A stretch of 14,673 nucleotides of DNA from JAOAJF01 sp046295675 (GCA_046295675.1 JBKBMW010000020.1:1-14673), one strand, 5' to 3'; shown: positions 1 to 7,584, numbered from the stretch's first letter. Notes: generated from the letters alone by a model not told the origin. Numbers and translations are program-made.

Positions 1-1
1 T

Positions 2-814
2 CTTAGTGATAAAGCAAGCCTTAAGCTTTCTAAATATTTTGAAATTTTCAAAAAAGAAAAAAAAGAAGAAGGTAAAGTCCCTCCAACTATTGATGAACTC
101 ATTGGCATTATAGAAAAAGAGCATATCAATGAAAATACAAAAGCTGCTTTACTCTCTTCGCTTTATTCATTAAAAAGCTTCAGTTTTATTTCAAATAAAG
201 ACAATTTTAAATATAAGTCACTTGGCCCAAAACCAGGAAGGCTTTTGATTTTTGACCTTTCTTCAATTGACAATTTAGAACACAAACAGCTTCTTGTACA
301 TTATTATCTTTCAAGATTTTTTAATGGAACAAAGAAAGGAAAATTTTGCCCAACATTAGCAATTATAGAAGAAGCACATAACTTTTGTCCAGAAAAAGAA
401 AAAATGTCTAGAGCACTTTCAAGAGATATTATAAATACTATAGCAAGAGAAGGACGAAAGTTTTTCTTTTCTCTTTGCCTTATTTCTCAGCGCCCAGTAA
501 ATCTTTCCACTACTGCACTTTCCCAATGCAATAGTAATGTTATTTTGAGAATAACCAATCCAAACGATTTAGAACATATCGAACAAAGTGCAGAATCTAT
601 AGATGCCCATTCTCTTAGTTTTATCTCTTCATTGGAAGTAGGAAGTGCTTTAGTTATAGGTGAAGCTTCCAAATTTCCTATCTTTTTATCTGTACGCAAG
701 CGAAAAACAGATTATATCAAAAGCGAAAAAACTTTCCAACAAGCAGCAAAGGAATTTGAAGAAAAAGAAAAAGAATTAGAAGAAGAGCTTCAGGCATATA
801 TGGACAATCCCTAA
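2..814 (+). CDS. HerA-family (DUF87-like) ATPase, C-terminal part
   Basis: The frame is open from the left edge, so the 5' end, including the Walker A part, is missing; 270 residues are visible. An internal TTG at 245 is not a credible start, because the reading frame upstream (for example GPKPGRLLIFDLSS across it) is already protein-like. The visible part carries a Walker B-like segment LAIIEEAHNF (visible residues about 119-128), then IAREGRKF and the LISQRPVNLST motif (about 160-170), followed by LSQCNSNVILRITNPNDLEH. This order is typical of HerA/FtsK-superfamily hexameric ATPases. HerA normally works with the nuclease NurA in DNA end resection, but no NurA gene follows here. The C-terminus is a Glu/Lys-rich predicted coiled tail. 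The gene ends one base before the stop of the convergent membrane gene. Family assignment is secure; whether it is true HerA or a related DUF87 ATPase is not. Confidence 0.9.
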   Translation, partial: LSDKASLKLSKYFEIFKKEKKEEGKVPPTIDELIGIIEKEHINENTKAALLSSLYSLKSFSFISNKDNFKYKSLGPKPGRLLIFDLSSIDNLEHKQLLVHYYLSRFFNGTKKGKFCPTLAIIEEAHNFCPEKEKMSRALSRDIINTIAREGRKFFFSLCLISQRPVNLSTTALSQCNSNVILRITNPNDLEHIEQSAESIDAHSLSFISSLEVGSALVIGEASKFPIFLSVRKRKTDYIKSEKTFQQAAKEFEEKEKELEEELQAYMDNP

Positions 815-815
815 A

Positions 816-1352
816 TTAAAAAATTTTTTCAAGTCCATTTCCAAACCAGATTAAAAACAAATATCTAGCAGTTCTTCCTATAAAAGTCAATATCAAATAA
901 TAAATATATGGAATTTTTTTTACCCCGCAATAAATTCCAACAAAGTCAAAAATAGGATTTGGAAGAAAAGAAAGCAAAAGCACTGCCAAATATTGATATT
1001 TCTTGAGCAGCTTATTTTCTATTTTCTGTATTTTTTTTATTAATTTATTTTTAGAAAAAACTTCCTTTGCTTCTTTACCAAAAACATATCCTGTACTCTC
1101 TCCAATTGCAGAGCCAAGCCCAGCTAAAAGTGCTGCATAAAATATATCTAGCTTCATGCTCAAAAAAACAATGGTTGTTTGCATTAATCCCAAAGGTATA
1201 AATAAAGAAGCAGAAGCAACAAATGACAAAATAAAAACTCCAAGATAAGAAAAACCTCCAAAATATTTTACAATTGCTTCAGAGTAATATATTGTCCAGA
1301 TTGTAAGAAGAATTATTGCAAAAAGTATAAAAAGTTCTCTCAATTTTTGCAT
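816..1352 (-). CDS. VTT/DedA-like small membrane protein
   Basis: A 178-residue polytopic membrane protein with hydrophobic stretches at roughly residues 5-27, 33-60, 68-90, 115-140 and 148-172. The order of motifs resembles the VTT/SNARE-associated (DedA, TVP38) family: a loop between helices with IPLGLMQT, then a Gly-rich GLGSAIGESTGYVFGK segment, then FLPNPIFDFVGIYCGV and a terminal FIGRTARYLF. Members are proposed lipid scramblases or transporters, but the substrate here cannot be read from sequence. The start is ATG, preceded by a run of six G residues on the coding strand (1355-1360), which is a poor match to the usual GGTGA. A TATA box centred 25 nt upstream instead suggests a leaderless message. 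It is divergent from galT and convergent with the HerA-type gene, so it is probably monocistronic. Confidence 0.75.
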   Translation of the reverse strand: MQKLRELFILFAIILLTIWTIYYSEAIVKYFGGFSYLGVFILSFVASASLFIPLGLMQTTIVFLSMKLDIFYAALLAGLGSAIGESTGYVFGKEAKEVFSKNKLIKKIQKIENKLLKKYQYLAVLLLSFLPNPIFDFVGIYCGVKKIPYIYYLILTFIGRTARYLFLIWFGNGLEKIF

Positions 1353-1371
1353 ATCCCCCCTTACTCAAATG

Positions 1372-1383
1372 ATTTATATAAAT
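1372..1383. promoter_or_regulatory. Palindromic TATA box shared by divergent genes
   Basis: The 12-mer ATTTATATAAAT is a perfect palindrome. Its centre (1377.5) lies 25.5 nt from the A of the minus-strand ATG (1352) and 24.5 nt from the A of the plus-strand ATG at 1402. That is the usual archaeal TATA-to-transcription-start distance in both directions. It therefore plausibly drives leaderless transcripts of both the VTT-like gene and galT. Confidence 0.65.
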
Positions 1384-1401
1384 TATAGTTGTAATCTTTT
1401 T

Positions 1402-2349
1402 ATGAAAAAAAAGACCAGTTTTATTGAAGGACAACTAAGAAGAGATTTTTTTGGAAGAACTGCTATTCTTACTCCTGGTAGGGCATTAAGACCCCATGAT
1501 TTCCAAGGACCAAAAAAACCAAAAAAGAAACAAAAACCTTCAGATTGTTTTTTTTGTCCAGGAAATGAAAATCTTACTCCTCCTGAATTGGATCGTACGC
1601 AATTAAATGGAAAAAAAACTTGGTTAAATAGGGTATTTTTAAATCGTTTTCCAGCTGTTAGCCCAGAATGGAGTGGAGCCTATGGATTTCACGAGATACT
1701 GGTAGAAACTCCGGATCATAAAAAAACCCTTTCAGATTTAACGAAAACTGAAATTTTTTATTATCTAAAAATGATTCAAAAAAGAATTTTTGAAAGAAAA
1801 AAAAATAAAAAAATAAAATATGCCTCAATATTCAAAAATGAATGGCCAGATGCAGGGGCTTCGCTGGAACATACTCATACTCAAATGGTTTTTTTACCCT
1901 TTGTTCCAGATTATATAAAAATGCAAAAAAAGGTTTTATCCAAAGTTTGCCCATTCTGTAGAATTGGAAAAAATCCTGCTTTTCCAAAAATTTATAGCAC
2001 AAAAAATTTTTGGTTTTTATGCCCTTTTGTCCCAAAGTATAAATACGAAACATGGATTATCCCAAAAAAACATTTTTGTTCTATAATTGATATCTCAGAT
2101 AAACTTATAGATGAGCTTGCAAAAGTTCTTCTTATTGCATTAAAAACTCAAGATTCTTATTTGAGTTATCCTCCTTACAATATCCTTTATCATTTTGGTC
2201 CATTAAATAGAAAAAATTTTCATTTTCATATTTCCTTAACTCCGAGGATTGCGAAGTGGGCTGGGCTAGAACATCAAACTGGAATAATTTTAAATTCTAT
2301 TCCACCAGAAATAGCAGCCCAGGAATATAAGTTAAACTTAAAATTCTAA
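1402..2349 (+). CDS. galT: Galactose-1-phosphate uridylyltransferase family
   Basis: A 315-residue HIT-superfamily nucleotidyltransferase. GalT moves UMP between UDP-glucose and galactose-1-phosphate in the Leloir pathway. An upstream in-frame ATG at 1369 would add eleven residues (IYINYSC...) but overlaps the TATA box; ATG 1402 sits 24.5 nt from the TATA centre and gives an N-terminus that aligns with GalT (QLRRDFFGRTAILTPGRALRP). Numbered from 1402: Cys49-x2-Cys52 in CFFCPGNENLTPPEL, His97 in GFHEIL, and active-site His157-Thr-His159, with His159 as the expected UMP-carrying nucleophile. Cys183-x2-Cys186 forms a second CxxC. The C-terminal half has the repeat-like FHFHISLTPR and AGLEHQTGIILNSIPPE segments. 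The usual His-Pro-His is His-Thr-His here, so a related activity such as ADP-glucose phosphorylase cannot be excluded. gatD starts 18 nt downstream. Confidence 0.85.
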   Translation: MKKKTSFIEGQLRRDFFGRTAILTPGRALRPHDFQGPKKPKKKQKPSDCFFCPGNENLTPPELDRTQLNGKKTWLNRVFLNRFPAVSPEWSGAYGFHEILVETPDHKKTLSDLTKTEIFYYLKMIQKRIFERKKNKKIKYASIFKNEWPDAGASLEHTHTQMVFLPFVPDYIKMQKKVLSKVCPFCRIGKNPAFPKIYSTKNFWFLCPFVPKYKYETWIIPKKHFCSIIDISDKLIDELAKVLLIALKTQDSYLSYPPYNILYHFGPLNRKNFHFHISLTPRIAKWAGLEHQTGIILNSIPPEIAAQEYKLNLKF

Positions 2350-2367
2350 GGTTTTAAATTTATTTTT

Positions 2368-3729
2368 ATGTATAATAAAAAAATTCTAGAAATTCTAAAA
2401 AAGCACAACATTTCAATAGGCGATAAAATAGAAGTTATATATCCAGATAGAACTTATCAAGGAATATTATTAGATAGACAAAAAGGAGGAAATGAAAATT
2501 GTATTGTGCTAAAACTTTCTTTAGGCTATAATATTGGTCTTAACATTACTAATGCAAAATTATCCAAGCTTTCTGGAGGGGTTTGTTTGGAAAGCAGCTC
2601 ATCAAATGAAAAAGAAAAAGAGAAAAAGGAAGATTTTGAAAATGCATCAGTACTTTTAATGAGTGGAGGGACAATTTCTTCAAAGGTAGATTATCTAACA
2701 GGTGCAGTAGATTCAAAATTAAATTCAGAACAATTGATTCAACTTTATCCAGAAATAAAAAATTTTGGAAAAATAGCAACAAAAAATCTCTTCACTTTAT
2801 TATCCGAAAATATCGCACAAGATGAATGGGAAAAAATGGCCCAAGAAATAAAAAATATTTTTGATGATCAAGCAAGCAGTATCGTTTTACTCCATGGCAC
2901 CGATACTATGGGTTATACTGCAGCAGCTTTATCCTACTCATTAGAAGGATTAGGAAAACCAGTTATTTTAACTGGTTCACAGCGCTCTTCAGATAGGCCT
3001 TCTTCTGATGCAAAACAAAATCTTTTATGTTCTTTAGCAGCATCAAAGGAAAATATCGCAGGAGTTTTTGTTTGTATGCACGCAACCACATCTGATAATT
3101 ATAACTTTTTGCATTTAGGAACAAGGGTAAGAAAGAATCATACTACTGCCAGATGGGCATTCAAATCAATAGGGATAAAACCAGTTGGAAAAATTTTTGC
3201 ACAAAATTTCAAAGTAGAATTTGACCCTTTTTTTGTTCCAAAACCTCGTTCTTTAAATAAAATAAATTTAAAAAACAAATTTAGCAAAAACGTACATATT
3301 GCATGGGGTTATCCTGGAATTGGAGTAGAGGAGATAAAGCATTGGACTAAATATGACGGAGTAGTTTTAGTTGGAACTGGTATGGGCCATTTCCCAATCT
3401 ATTCTCAACATCCAAAAATAGAAAAAAAAATTTTAAGCGAACTAAAGGAATTGGTGGATAGTGGAATAGTCTTGGTAATGGCTTCTCAAGCAATTGAAGG
3501 GAGGATTATGCTCCAGACTTATTCTACTGGAAGGTTGTTGGAAGATATTGGAATAATTGGCAATGGTTGTGATTGGCTTGTAGAAACAGCATATGTAAAG
3601 CTCTGTTGGGCTTTAGGTCAGACTAAAAATCCAAAAAAAGTTAAAGAGATTATGCTCACTCCAATTAATAATGATATTACTCCATATTCTATTGTGCAAA
3701 CTGCTCAGGATGAAGAACAAGGACAATAA
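2368..3729 (+). CDS. gatD: Glu-tRNA(Gln) amidotransferase subunit D
   Basis: GatD is the asparaginase-like subunit of the archaeal GatDE complex. It releases ammonia from glutamine or asparagine, and GatE uses that ammonia to turn Glu-tRNA(Gln) into Gln-tRNA(Gln). The 453 residues begin with a small beta domain (about 1-70: DKIEVIYPDRTYQGILL). A short Ser/Glu/Lys-rich linker (76-90) and a type I asparaginase domain follow. The catalytic set is all present: Thr102 in MSGGTISS, Thr178-Asp179 in HGTDTMGY, and Lys256 in GTRVRKNHTT, along with LTGSQRSSDRPSSDA at 201-215. There is no clear GGTGA site before the ATG; translation may be coupled to galT, or start from a weak AT-rich promoter in the galT 3' end. 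gatE follows after 23 nt, as expected for a two-subunit enzyme. Confidence 0.97.
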   Translation: MYNKKILEILKKHNISIGDKIEVIYPDRTYQGILLDRQKGGNENCIVLKLSLGYNIGLNITNAKLSKLSGGVCLESSSSNEKEKEKKEDFENASVLLMSGGTISSKVDYLTGAVDSKLNSEQLIQLYPEIKNFGKIATKNLFTLLSENIAQDEWEKMAQEIKNIFDDQASSIVLLHGTDTMGYTAAALSYSLEGLGKPVILTGSQRSSDRPSSDAKQNLLCSLAASKENIAGVFVCMHATTSDNYNFLHLGTRVRKNHTTARWAFKSIGIKPVGKIFAQNFKVEFDPFFVPKPRSLNKINLKNKFSKNVHIAWGYPGIGVEEIKHWTKYDGVVLVGTGMGHFPIYSQHPKIEKKILSELKELVDSGIVLVMASQAIEGRIMLQTYSTGRLLEDIGIIGNGCDWLVETAYVKLCWALGQTKNPKKVKEIMLTPINNDITPYSIVQTAQDEEQGQ

Positions 3730-3752
3730 AGAGTTATTTATTTGGTGAAAAA

Positions 3753-5519
3753 ATGCTCTGTGGGCTTGAAATCCATCAAAGGCTTGAAGGAAAAAAACTC
3801 TTTAATTCTTGCCAAGCCTTAATGCCTTCTAATAAAATTGGAGAACATTTAAAATTTTTTAGAAGATTGAATTCTGCTTTTAGCGAATTAGGAGAACTAG
3901 ATAAAGCTGCAGCTTTTGAATCACAAAAAGATAAAACATTTTATTACTTAGCTCCTTACAGCAGTACATGTTTGGTAGACACAGATGAAGAACCACCAGG
4001 TTATATTAACAAAAATGCATTAATCTATGCTCTTTCTCTTTCCAAATTTCTTGGCTCGCATATAGTAGATGAGATTTATGTAATGAGAAAGATTATAATT
4101 GATGGTTCCAATGTTTCAGGATTTCAGCGTACTGCACTAATTGCTGTTGATGGAATGCTAAAAGAAAATGGTATTGAAATTCCAATTCATACTATCTGTT
4201 TGGAAGAAGAGTCCGCCGGTATTATAGAACAAACTGACAAATCTGATTTATATCGCTTAGATAGGTTAGGAATTCCATTAATTGAAATTTCAACTAAGCC
4301 TGTTTTTAAATCTGCTTCTGATGCAAAAAAAGCAGCAATCGCAATAGGTTCTACTTTAAGAATGATGCCATTTACCATGAGGGGTTTAGGTTCAATAAGA
4401 CAAGATGTAAATGTTTCGGTTGATGGAGGAGAAAGAGTAGAAATAAAAGGGCTGCAAAACATTCAGATGCTTGAGCTTCTAATCAATAACGAAGAAAAAA
4501 GGCAACTACAACTAATTGAAATTATTAATGAGATAAAAAAAAGAAAAATAGATTTTTCAAAAATTGAATTTAAAGATGTAAGCAACATTTTTATTGCAAG
4601 CCAATGCAAAATCTTTTCTGAAACACTTAAAAACAACGGAGTGATATATGCTATCAAAATTCCAAAATTTTTTGGGCTTTTGGGAAAGGAGCTTTATTCA
4701 AATAAAAGGTTCGGAAGCGAAATTTCTGATTATGCAAAAATCTATTCTGGTGTAAAAGGCATTATCCATTCTGATGAAAATTTAGAAAAATATAAAATTT
4801 CAAAAGAGGAGATAGAAAATCTTTCTAACTTTCTACAACTTGAAAAAGAAGATTCTTTTATCTTAATAGCAGAGCAAAAAGAAAAAGTAATAAAAGCAGT
4901 AAATGCAGCAATCAATAGAATAAAAATGGATTTTGTTCCATCTGAAACAAGAAAAGCAAACGAAGATGGTTCATCCTCCTTTTTAAGACCGATTGCTGGA
5001 GCAGCTAGGCTTTATCCAGAAACTGATTTAAAACCAATAGACCCAAGAATTTTTTTGAGCCAGGTTTTCAAAATTATACCATTTGGACAAAGGCTTATGC
5101 AATATAAAAAATTAATAGGAAAAGAACTTGCTTTGCAAATCGTTGCATCGCATAACCTATTTTTATTTGAAGAGTTCTTACAACTTGGTCTTGATCCAAA
5201 ACAATCTGTCCTAGTGCTTGAAAAATATTTAACTGAATTCAAAAGAGAAGGTTTAAATACAGAAAAATTAACAAAGGATATTTTAATCCAAGCCTTAAGG
5301 TTGTATTCTGATAAAAAGATCAATCACTTTGCCCTTGCTGAGTTGCTAAGACAAGCCTTAATTTTAAACACCTTTGATTTAGAAAAAATAGCAAAAGAAA
5401 AAAATCTATACCAGCTTTCTAAAAAAGAAACAAAAAAGCTTTTTGAGCAGGAAGGGGACATTAAAAAATTTATGCAAAAATATCGTTTAATTGCAGATTT
5501 AAGTATTTTTAAAAACTAA
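3753..5519 (+). CDS. gatE: Glu-tRNA(Gln) amidotransferase subunit E
   Basis: GatE is the tRNA-binding kinase/transamidase subunit. It phosphorylates the Glu carried on tRNA(Gln) and amidates it with ammonia from GatD. The 588 residues show the GatB/E catalytic domain with CGLEIHQRLEGKKLF at the N-terminus and CLVDTDEEPPGYIN (residues 73-86). RLYPETDLKP lies near residue 425. A GAD-type insertion follows the first domain (DVSNIFIASQCKIFSE, FFGLLGKEL, GSEISDYAKIYSG, about 276-340), which distinguishes GatE from GatB. The C-terminal helical tail (about 480-588) is the YqeY-like tRNA-binding region. GGTGA at 3744-3748, four bases before ATG, fixes the start. At residue 18 an Asn stands where many homologues have the first Cys of a zinc-binding pair (LFNSC). 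It ends 3 nt from the stop of the convergent TIM-barrel gene. Confidence 0.97.
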   Translation: MLCGLEIHQRLEGKKLFNSCQALMPSNKIGEHLKFFRRLNSAFSELGELDKAAAFESQKDKTFYYLAPYSSTCLVDTDEEPPGYINKNALIYALSLSKFLGSHIVDEIYVMRKIIIDGSNVSGFQRTALIAVDGMLKENGIEIPIHTICLEEESAGIIEQTDKSDLYRLDRLGIPLIEISTKPVFKSASDAKKAAIAIGSTLRMMPFTMRGLGSIRQDVNVSVDGGERVEIKGLQNIQMLELLINNEEKRQLQLIEIINEIKKRKIDFSKIEFKDVSNIFIASQCKIFSETLKNNGVIYAIKIPKFFGLLGKELYSNKRFGSEISDYAKIYSGVKGIIHSDENLEKYKISKEEIENLSNFLQLEKEDSFILIAEQKEKVIKAVNAAINRIKMDFVPSETRKANEDGSSSFLRPIAGAARLYPETDLKPIDPRIFLSQVFKIIPFGQRLMQYKKLIGKELALQIVASHNLFLFEEFLQLGLDPKQSVLVLEKYLTEFKREGLNTEKLTKDILIQALRLYSDKKINHFALAELLRQALILNTFDLEKIAKEKNLYQLSKKETKKLFEQEGDIKKFMQKYRLIADLSIFKN

Positions 5520-5522
5520 CAC

Positions 5523-6341
5523 TTATTTTTCTTCTGGCTTTAGATATTTTTTATTTTCTTCAAATTCTTTTTTTCCATACCACTCTATTTCTAATCTGTC
5601 TTTAGAATAAGATAAATAATATGGGTCGGCACTATGTATCTCTAATGTAATCGTACTATTATAAAACTCTTTCAATTTTTTTATTATATCTTTTAGGTCC
5701 ATACGCCCTGCTCCTAATGGAAGATGGTCTTCACCTCCTTTTCCATCATGCAAATGAACATGCCCAACATGTTTTTTTATTTCATCTATTAAATCCAATA
5801 TATTTTGAGAAAAATATGTTTGTGCATGTCCGATATCTAAGGTTATTTTTATATCAACTTCAGAAAGTATCTGCTTGTACTCTGCTAAGCTTAAAGCTTT
5901 TTCATCTACTGTTTCTAAACATAGTTGCATCCCAAAATTTGAAGCAGTCTTATTCAAAAACTTAATAGTGTTAAGAGAATTTTGAATCATTTTTTTTCTT
6001 CCTTGACAAGAAACTGGCAAAACAAGTTCTGGATGTAAAGTAATACTTTTTGCTCCTAAAAAAGCTGAAATCTGCATTGCATTTTCAATCTCTTTATTTA
6101 TCGCTTTTTGAATTCTTTGATAAGGATGTGCAATAGAAAAATACCATGGTAAATGAGTCAAAAGCCCAAGATTATAACTCTCAATCAATTCCTTTATTTT
6201 TTCTTTTTTTTGTATTATTTTTTCTGGAGTTGCTGCAGGATATTCAACAGTAAGTTCCAAATAATCAAAATTCATCTCCCCAATCTTATATATTTCTTCT
6301 ATTAATTCTTTATGAGGATGATTCATCGCTCCTATTATCAT
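5523..6341 (-). CDS. Xylose-isomerase-like TIM barrel protein (AP endonuclease 2 family)
   Basis: A 272-residue TIM-barrel protein of the sugar-phosphate isomerase / AP endonuclease family 2 fold. Candidate metal ligands appear in the expected order: His63 (LLTHLPW), His103 (TLHPELV), Glu143 (CLETVDE), Asp169 and His172 (ITLDIGHAQT), His195/His197 (HVHLHDG), Asp205-His206 (GGEDHLPLG) and Glu234 (ITLEIHS). The fold covers DNA-repair endonuclease IV and sugar isomerases or epimerases. At 272 residues, and without the full nine-ligand Endo IV pattern being clear, a sugar epimerase/isomerase is at least as likely; I do not assign a reaction. The start is ATG with GAGGT (6345-6349) just upstream. 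A TATA-like box centred 27 nt before the ATG suggests a very short leader. Confidence 0.82.
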   Translation of the reverse strand: MIIGAMNHPHKELIEEIYKIGEMNFDYLELTVEYPAATPEKIIQKKEKIKELIESYNLGLLTHLPWYFSIAHPYQRIQKAINKEIENAMQISAFLGAKSITLHPELVLPVSCQGRKKMIQNSLNTIKFLNKTASNFGMQLCLETVDEKALSLAEYKQILSEVDIKITLDIGHAQTYFSQNILDLIDEIKKHVGHVHLHDGKGGEDHLPLGAGRMDLKDIIKKLKEFYNSTITLEIHSADPYYLSYSKDRLEIEWYGKKEFEENKKYLKPEEK

Positions 6342-6363
6342 ATACCTCTATTTAAAATTTTTC

Positions 6364-6372
6364 TTTATATAT
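6364..6372 (-). promoter_or_regulatory. TATA box for the TIM-barrel gene
   Basis: On the minus strand this reads ATATATAAA, centred 27 nt from the ATG at 6341. That spacing implies transcription starts at or just before the start codon, although a GAGGT motif lies between the two. Confidence 0.5.
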
Positions 6373-6458
6373 CTTTCTAGGCTTAATACAAACTAACCAA
6401 AAATATACTTGGCTTTAAGCTCGTCATTTTTTCTAAAGTTAATCTAAATTTTAAATAG

Positions 6459-6671
6459 TTATACTATCTCCTTTATTTGATATCTTTTATTATTAATTAG
6501 AATATATGGGTTATCTTCAATATAAAATTTTATTCCATCTTTTAATATATAAAGCCCATCTTTTTTTACAATAAGCTTATAACCAGTTGTAGTTTTTATC
6601 TCTCGCTCTTCTATTCTTTCCAAGCAAGAGTTCATATCTACATAAATATAATTTTTAATCTTACTTGTCAT
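6459..6671 (-). CDS. Small hypothetical protein, 70 residues
   Basis: I do not recognise this protein. From ATG 6671 it has 70 residues, Lys/Ile/Tyr-rich, with alternating polar and hydrophobic residues in the second half (TGYKLIVKKDGLYILKDG, then KFYIEDNPYILINNKRYQI) that suggest an all-beta fold of five or six short strands. It has no signal peptide, membrane segment or Cys pair; its single Cys lies in the N-terminal third. A GTG at 6686 would add five residues, but ATG 6671 is 29 nt from a TATA-like box at 6696-6703 and is preferred. It lies upstream of the TIM-barrel gene on the same strand, 117 nt away with a separate promoter signal, so they need not be an operon. Being conserved in related genomes would confirm that it is real. 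Confidence 0.55.
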   Translation of the reverse strand: MTSKIKNYIYVDMNSCLERIEEREIKTTTGYKLIVKKDGLYILKDGIKFYIEDNPYILINNKRYQIKEIV

Positions 6672-6693
6672 ACCATTATTATACACATTTAAG

Positions 6694-6707
6694 GTTTTTA
6701 AATATTA
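6694..6707 (-). promoter_or_regulatory. TATA-like box for the small hypothetical gene
   Basis: The minus strand reads TAATATTTAAAAAC, with its TTTAAAAA core about 29 nt from the ATG at 6671. It supports a short or absent leader for the small gene. Confidence 0.4.
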
Positions 6708-6759
6708 TGGTTAAAAATGGTTTTTTAAGATTATCTTATTTTTCTTTTTAAACTATTGG

Positions 6760-6783
6760 TTTTTAAATTATTTTGTATAAAAT
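6760..6783 (+). promoter_or_regulatory. Promoter of the aIF5A-eS24-eS31 operon
   Basis: Two TATA-like boxes precede aIF5A: TTTTTAAAT at 6760-6768 and GTATAAAAT at 6775-6783. The first would give a leader of about 28 nt, leaving room for the ribosome binding site AAGGTGA at 6807-6813. The second would start transcription almost on that site, so the first is preferred. Confidence 0.5.
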
Positions 6784-6817
6784 TATTTTGTCTCTAATTA
6801 ATCTGTAAGGTGAAAAA

Positions 6818-7207
6818 ATGGAGAAGATATTTGCATCAGCTAAGGATTTGAAAGAAGGAAAATACATCTTAATAGATAATATACCCTGTAGGGTGGTAAG
6901 TATTGAAAAATCAAAACCAGGAAAACACGGTGCTGCAAAAATGCGAATTACTGCAATTGGAATTTTTGATGGGCAAAAAAAGCAGTGGCTTGGACCATCT
7001 GATCAAGATATTGAAATTCCAATCATTGAAAGAACAAATGCTCAAATCATCTCAGTAAATAATAATATAGCTCAACTTATGGATATGAAAACTTATGAAA
7101 CCTTTGAGCTTCCTATACCAGAAGAGTTTTTAGCAGAAGCTCAAGCAGGTAAAGAAGCAGAACTGATTGTTTCAATGGGTAAGAGAGCAATTCAAAGAAT
7201 TAAATAA
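6818..7207 (+). CDS. Translation initiation factor aIF5A
   Basis: aIF5A (eIF5A/EF-P family) binds the ribosome and relieves stalling during peptide-bond formation. At 129 residues it has the normal archaeal size: an SH3-like N-domain (to about residue 68) and an OB-fold C-domain. The hypusination loop is SKPGKHGAAK (residues 32-41), with Lys36 as the residue modified by deoxyhypusine synthase. The C-domain includes NNNIAQLMDMKTYETFELP. The start is fixed by AAGGTGA ending four bases before the ATG. It is the first gene of a plus-strand translation operon; eS24 starts 28 nt after its stop. No deoxyhypusine synthase gene is in the window. Confidence 0.97.
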   Translation: MEKIFASAKDLKEGKYILIDNIPCRVVSIEKSKPGKHGAAKMRITAIGIFDGQKKQWLGPSDQDIEIPIIERTNAQIISVNNNIAQLMDMKTYETFELPIPEEFLAEAQAGKEAELIVSMGKRAIQRIK

Positions 7208-7235
7208 AATTTAAATTCTAAAAAGCGGTGAGATA

Positions 7236-7568
7236 ATGAATATTAAAATAGAATCAAAATTAGAAGATCCATCTTTCCAAAGAACAAAAATAAAATTTGT
7301 GATTACTTATGAAGGAGCAATTCCTTCCAGAACACAAATAAAGCAATCATTAGCAACTGCTCTTGGGGTTGGGGTAGAAAATTTAGTCCTTTATCCTTTG
7401 CGTTCCTCAACTGGAAAAAGAGAAATAACTGCATTAGCACATTTTTATCAAAATCAAAAAAATATTTTTCAATACGAAAAATCCTATCTCTTAATAAGAA
7501 ATGGTTTGCTCAAAAAAGAACAAAAAGAAGAAAAAAAGAAGTCAAGCTCTCAATCCCCTTCCAATTAA
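7236..7568 (+). CDS. rps24e: Small ribosomal subunit protein eS24
   Basis: A 110-residue eS24 (S24e) protein of the archaeal/eukaryotic 30S/40S subunit. It starts MNIKIESKLEDPSFQRTKI, followed by the family signature YEGAIPSRTQIKQSL (residues 25-39) and YPLRSSTGKREITALAHFY (48-66). YLLIRNGL (84-91) lies near the end. The C-terminal 18 residues are a Lys/Glu/Ser-rich tail typical of archaeal ribosomal proteins. CGGTGA at 7226-7231 is the ribosome binding site. The gene sits between aIF5A and eS31. The eS24-eS31 pair is a long-standing archaeal linkage. Confidence 0.95.
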   Translation: MNIKIESKLEDPSFQRTKIKFVITYEGAIPSRTQIKQSLATALGVGVENLVLYPLRSSTGKREITALAHFYQNQKNIFQYEKSYLLIRNGLLKKEQKEEKKKSSSQSPSN

Positions 7569-7584
7569 TCAATGAGGTTTTTTT

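Noticed and set aside
245..814. A complete 189-residue ATPase starting at TTG 245
   Set aside because: The frame continues open and protein-like to the left edge, with the strand before the Walker B region spanning the TTG. The gene is truncated, not short.
1369..1401. Upstream in-frame ATG for galT adding eleven residues
   Set aside because: It overlaps the TATA box and adds a segment unlike GalT. ATG 1402 has correct promoter spacing and a matching N-terminus.
4187..4462. Antisense frame of 91 codons inside gatE
   Set aside because: It mirrors gatE codons and has no promoter or binding site; typical shadow of a conserved gene.
5012..5323. Antisense frame of 103 codons inside gatE
   Set aside because: Same reason: low-complexity, Ser-rich product opposite a well-supported gene.
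6342..6458. Possible inverted repeat around CCAA...TTGG near 6396-6413
   Set aside because: The stem is only four bases and the surroundings are low-complexity AT, so chance is likely.
6672..6686. GTG start for the small hypothetical gene
   Set aside because: It adds five residues and lies only about 14 nt from the TATA-like box, too close for a transcript start upstream of it; ATG 6671 fits better.
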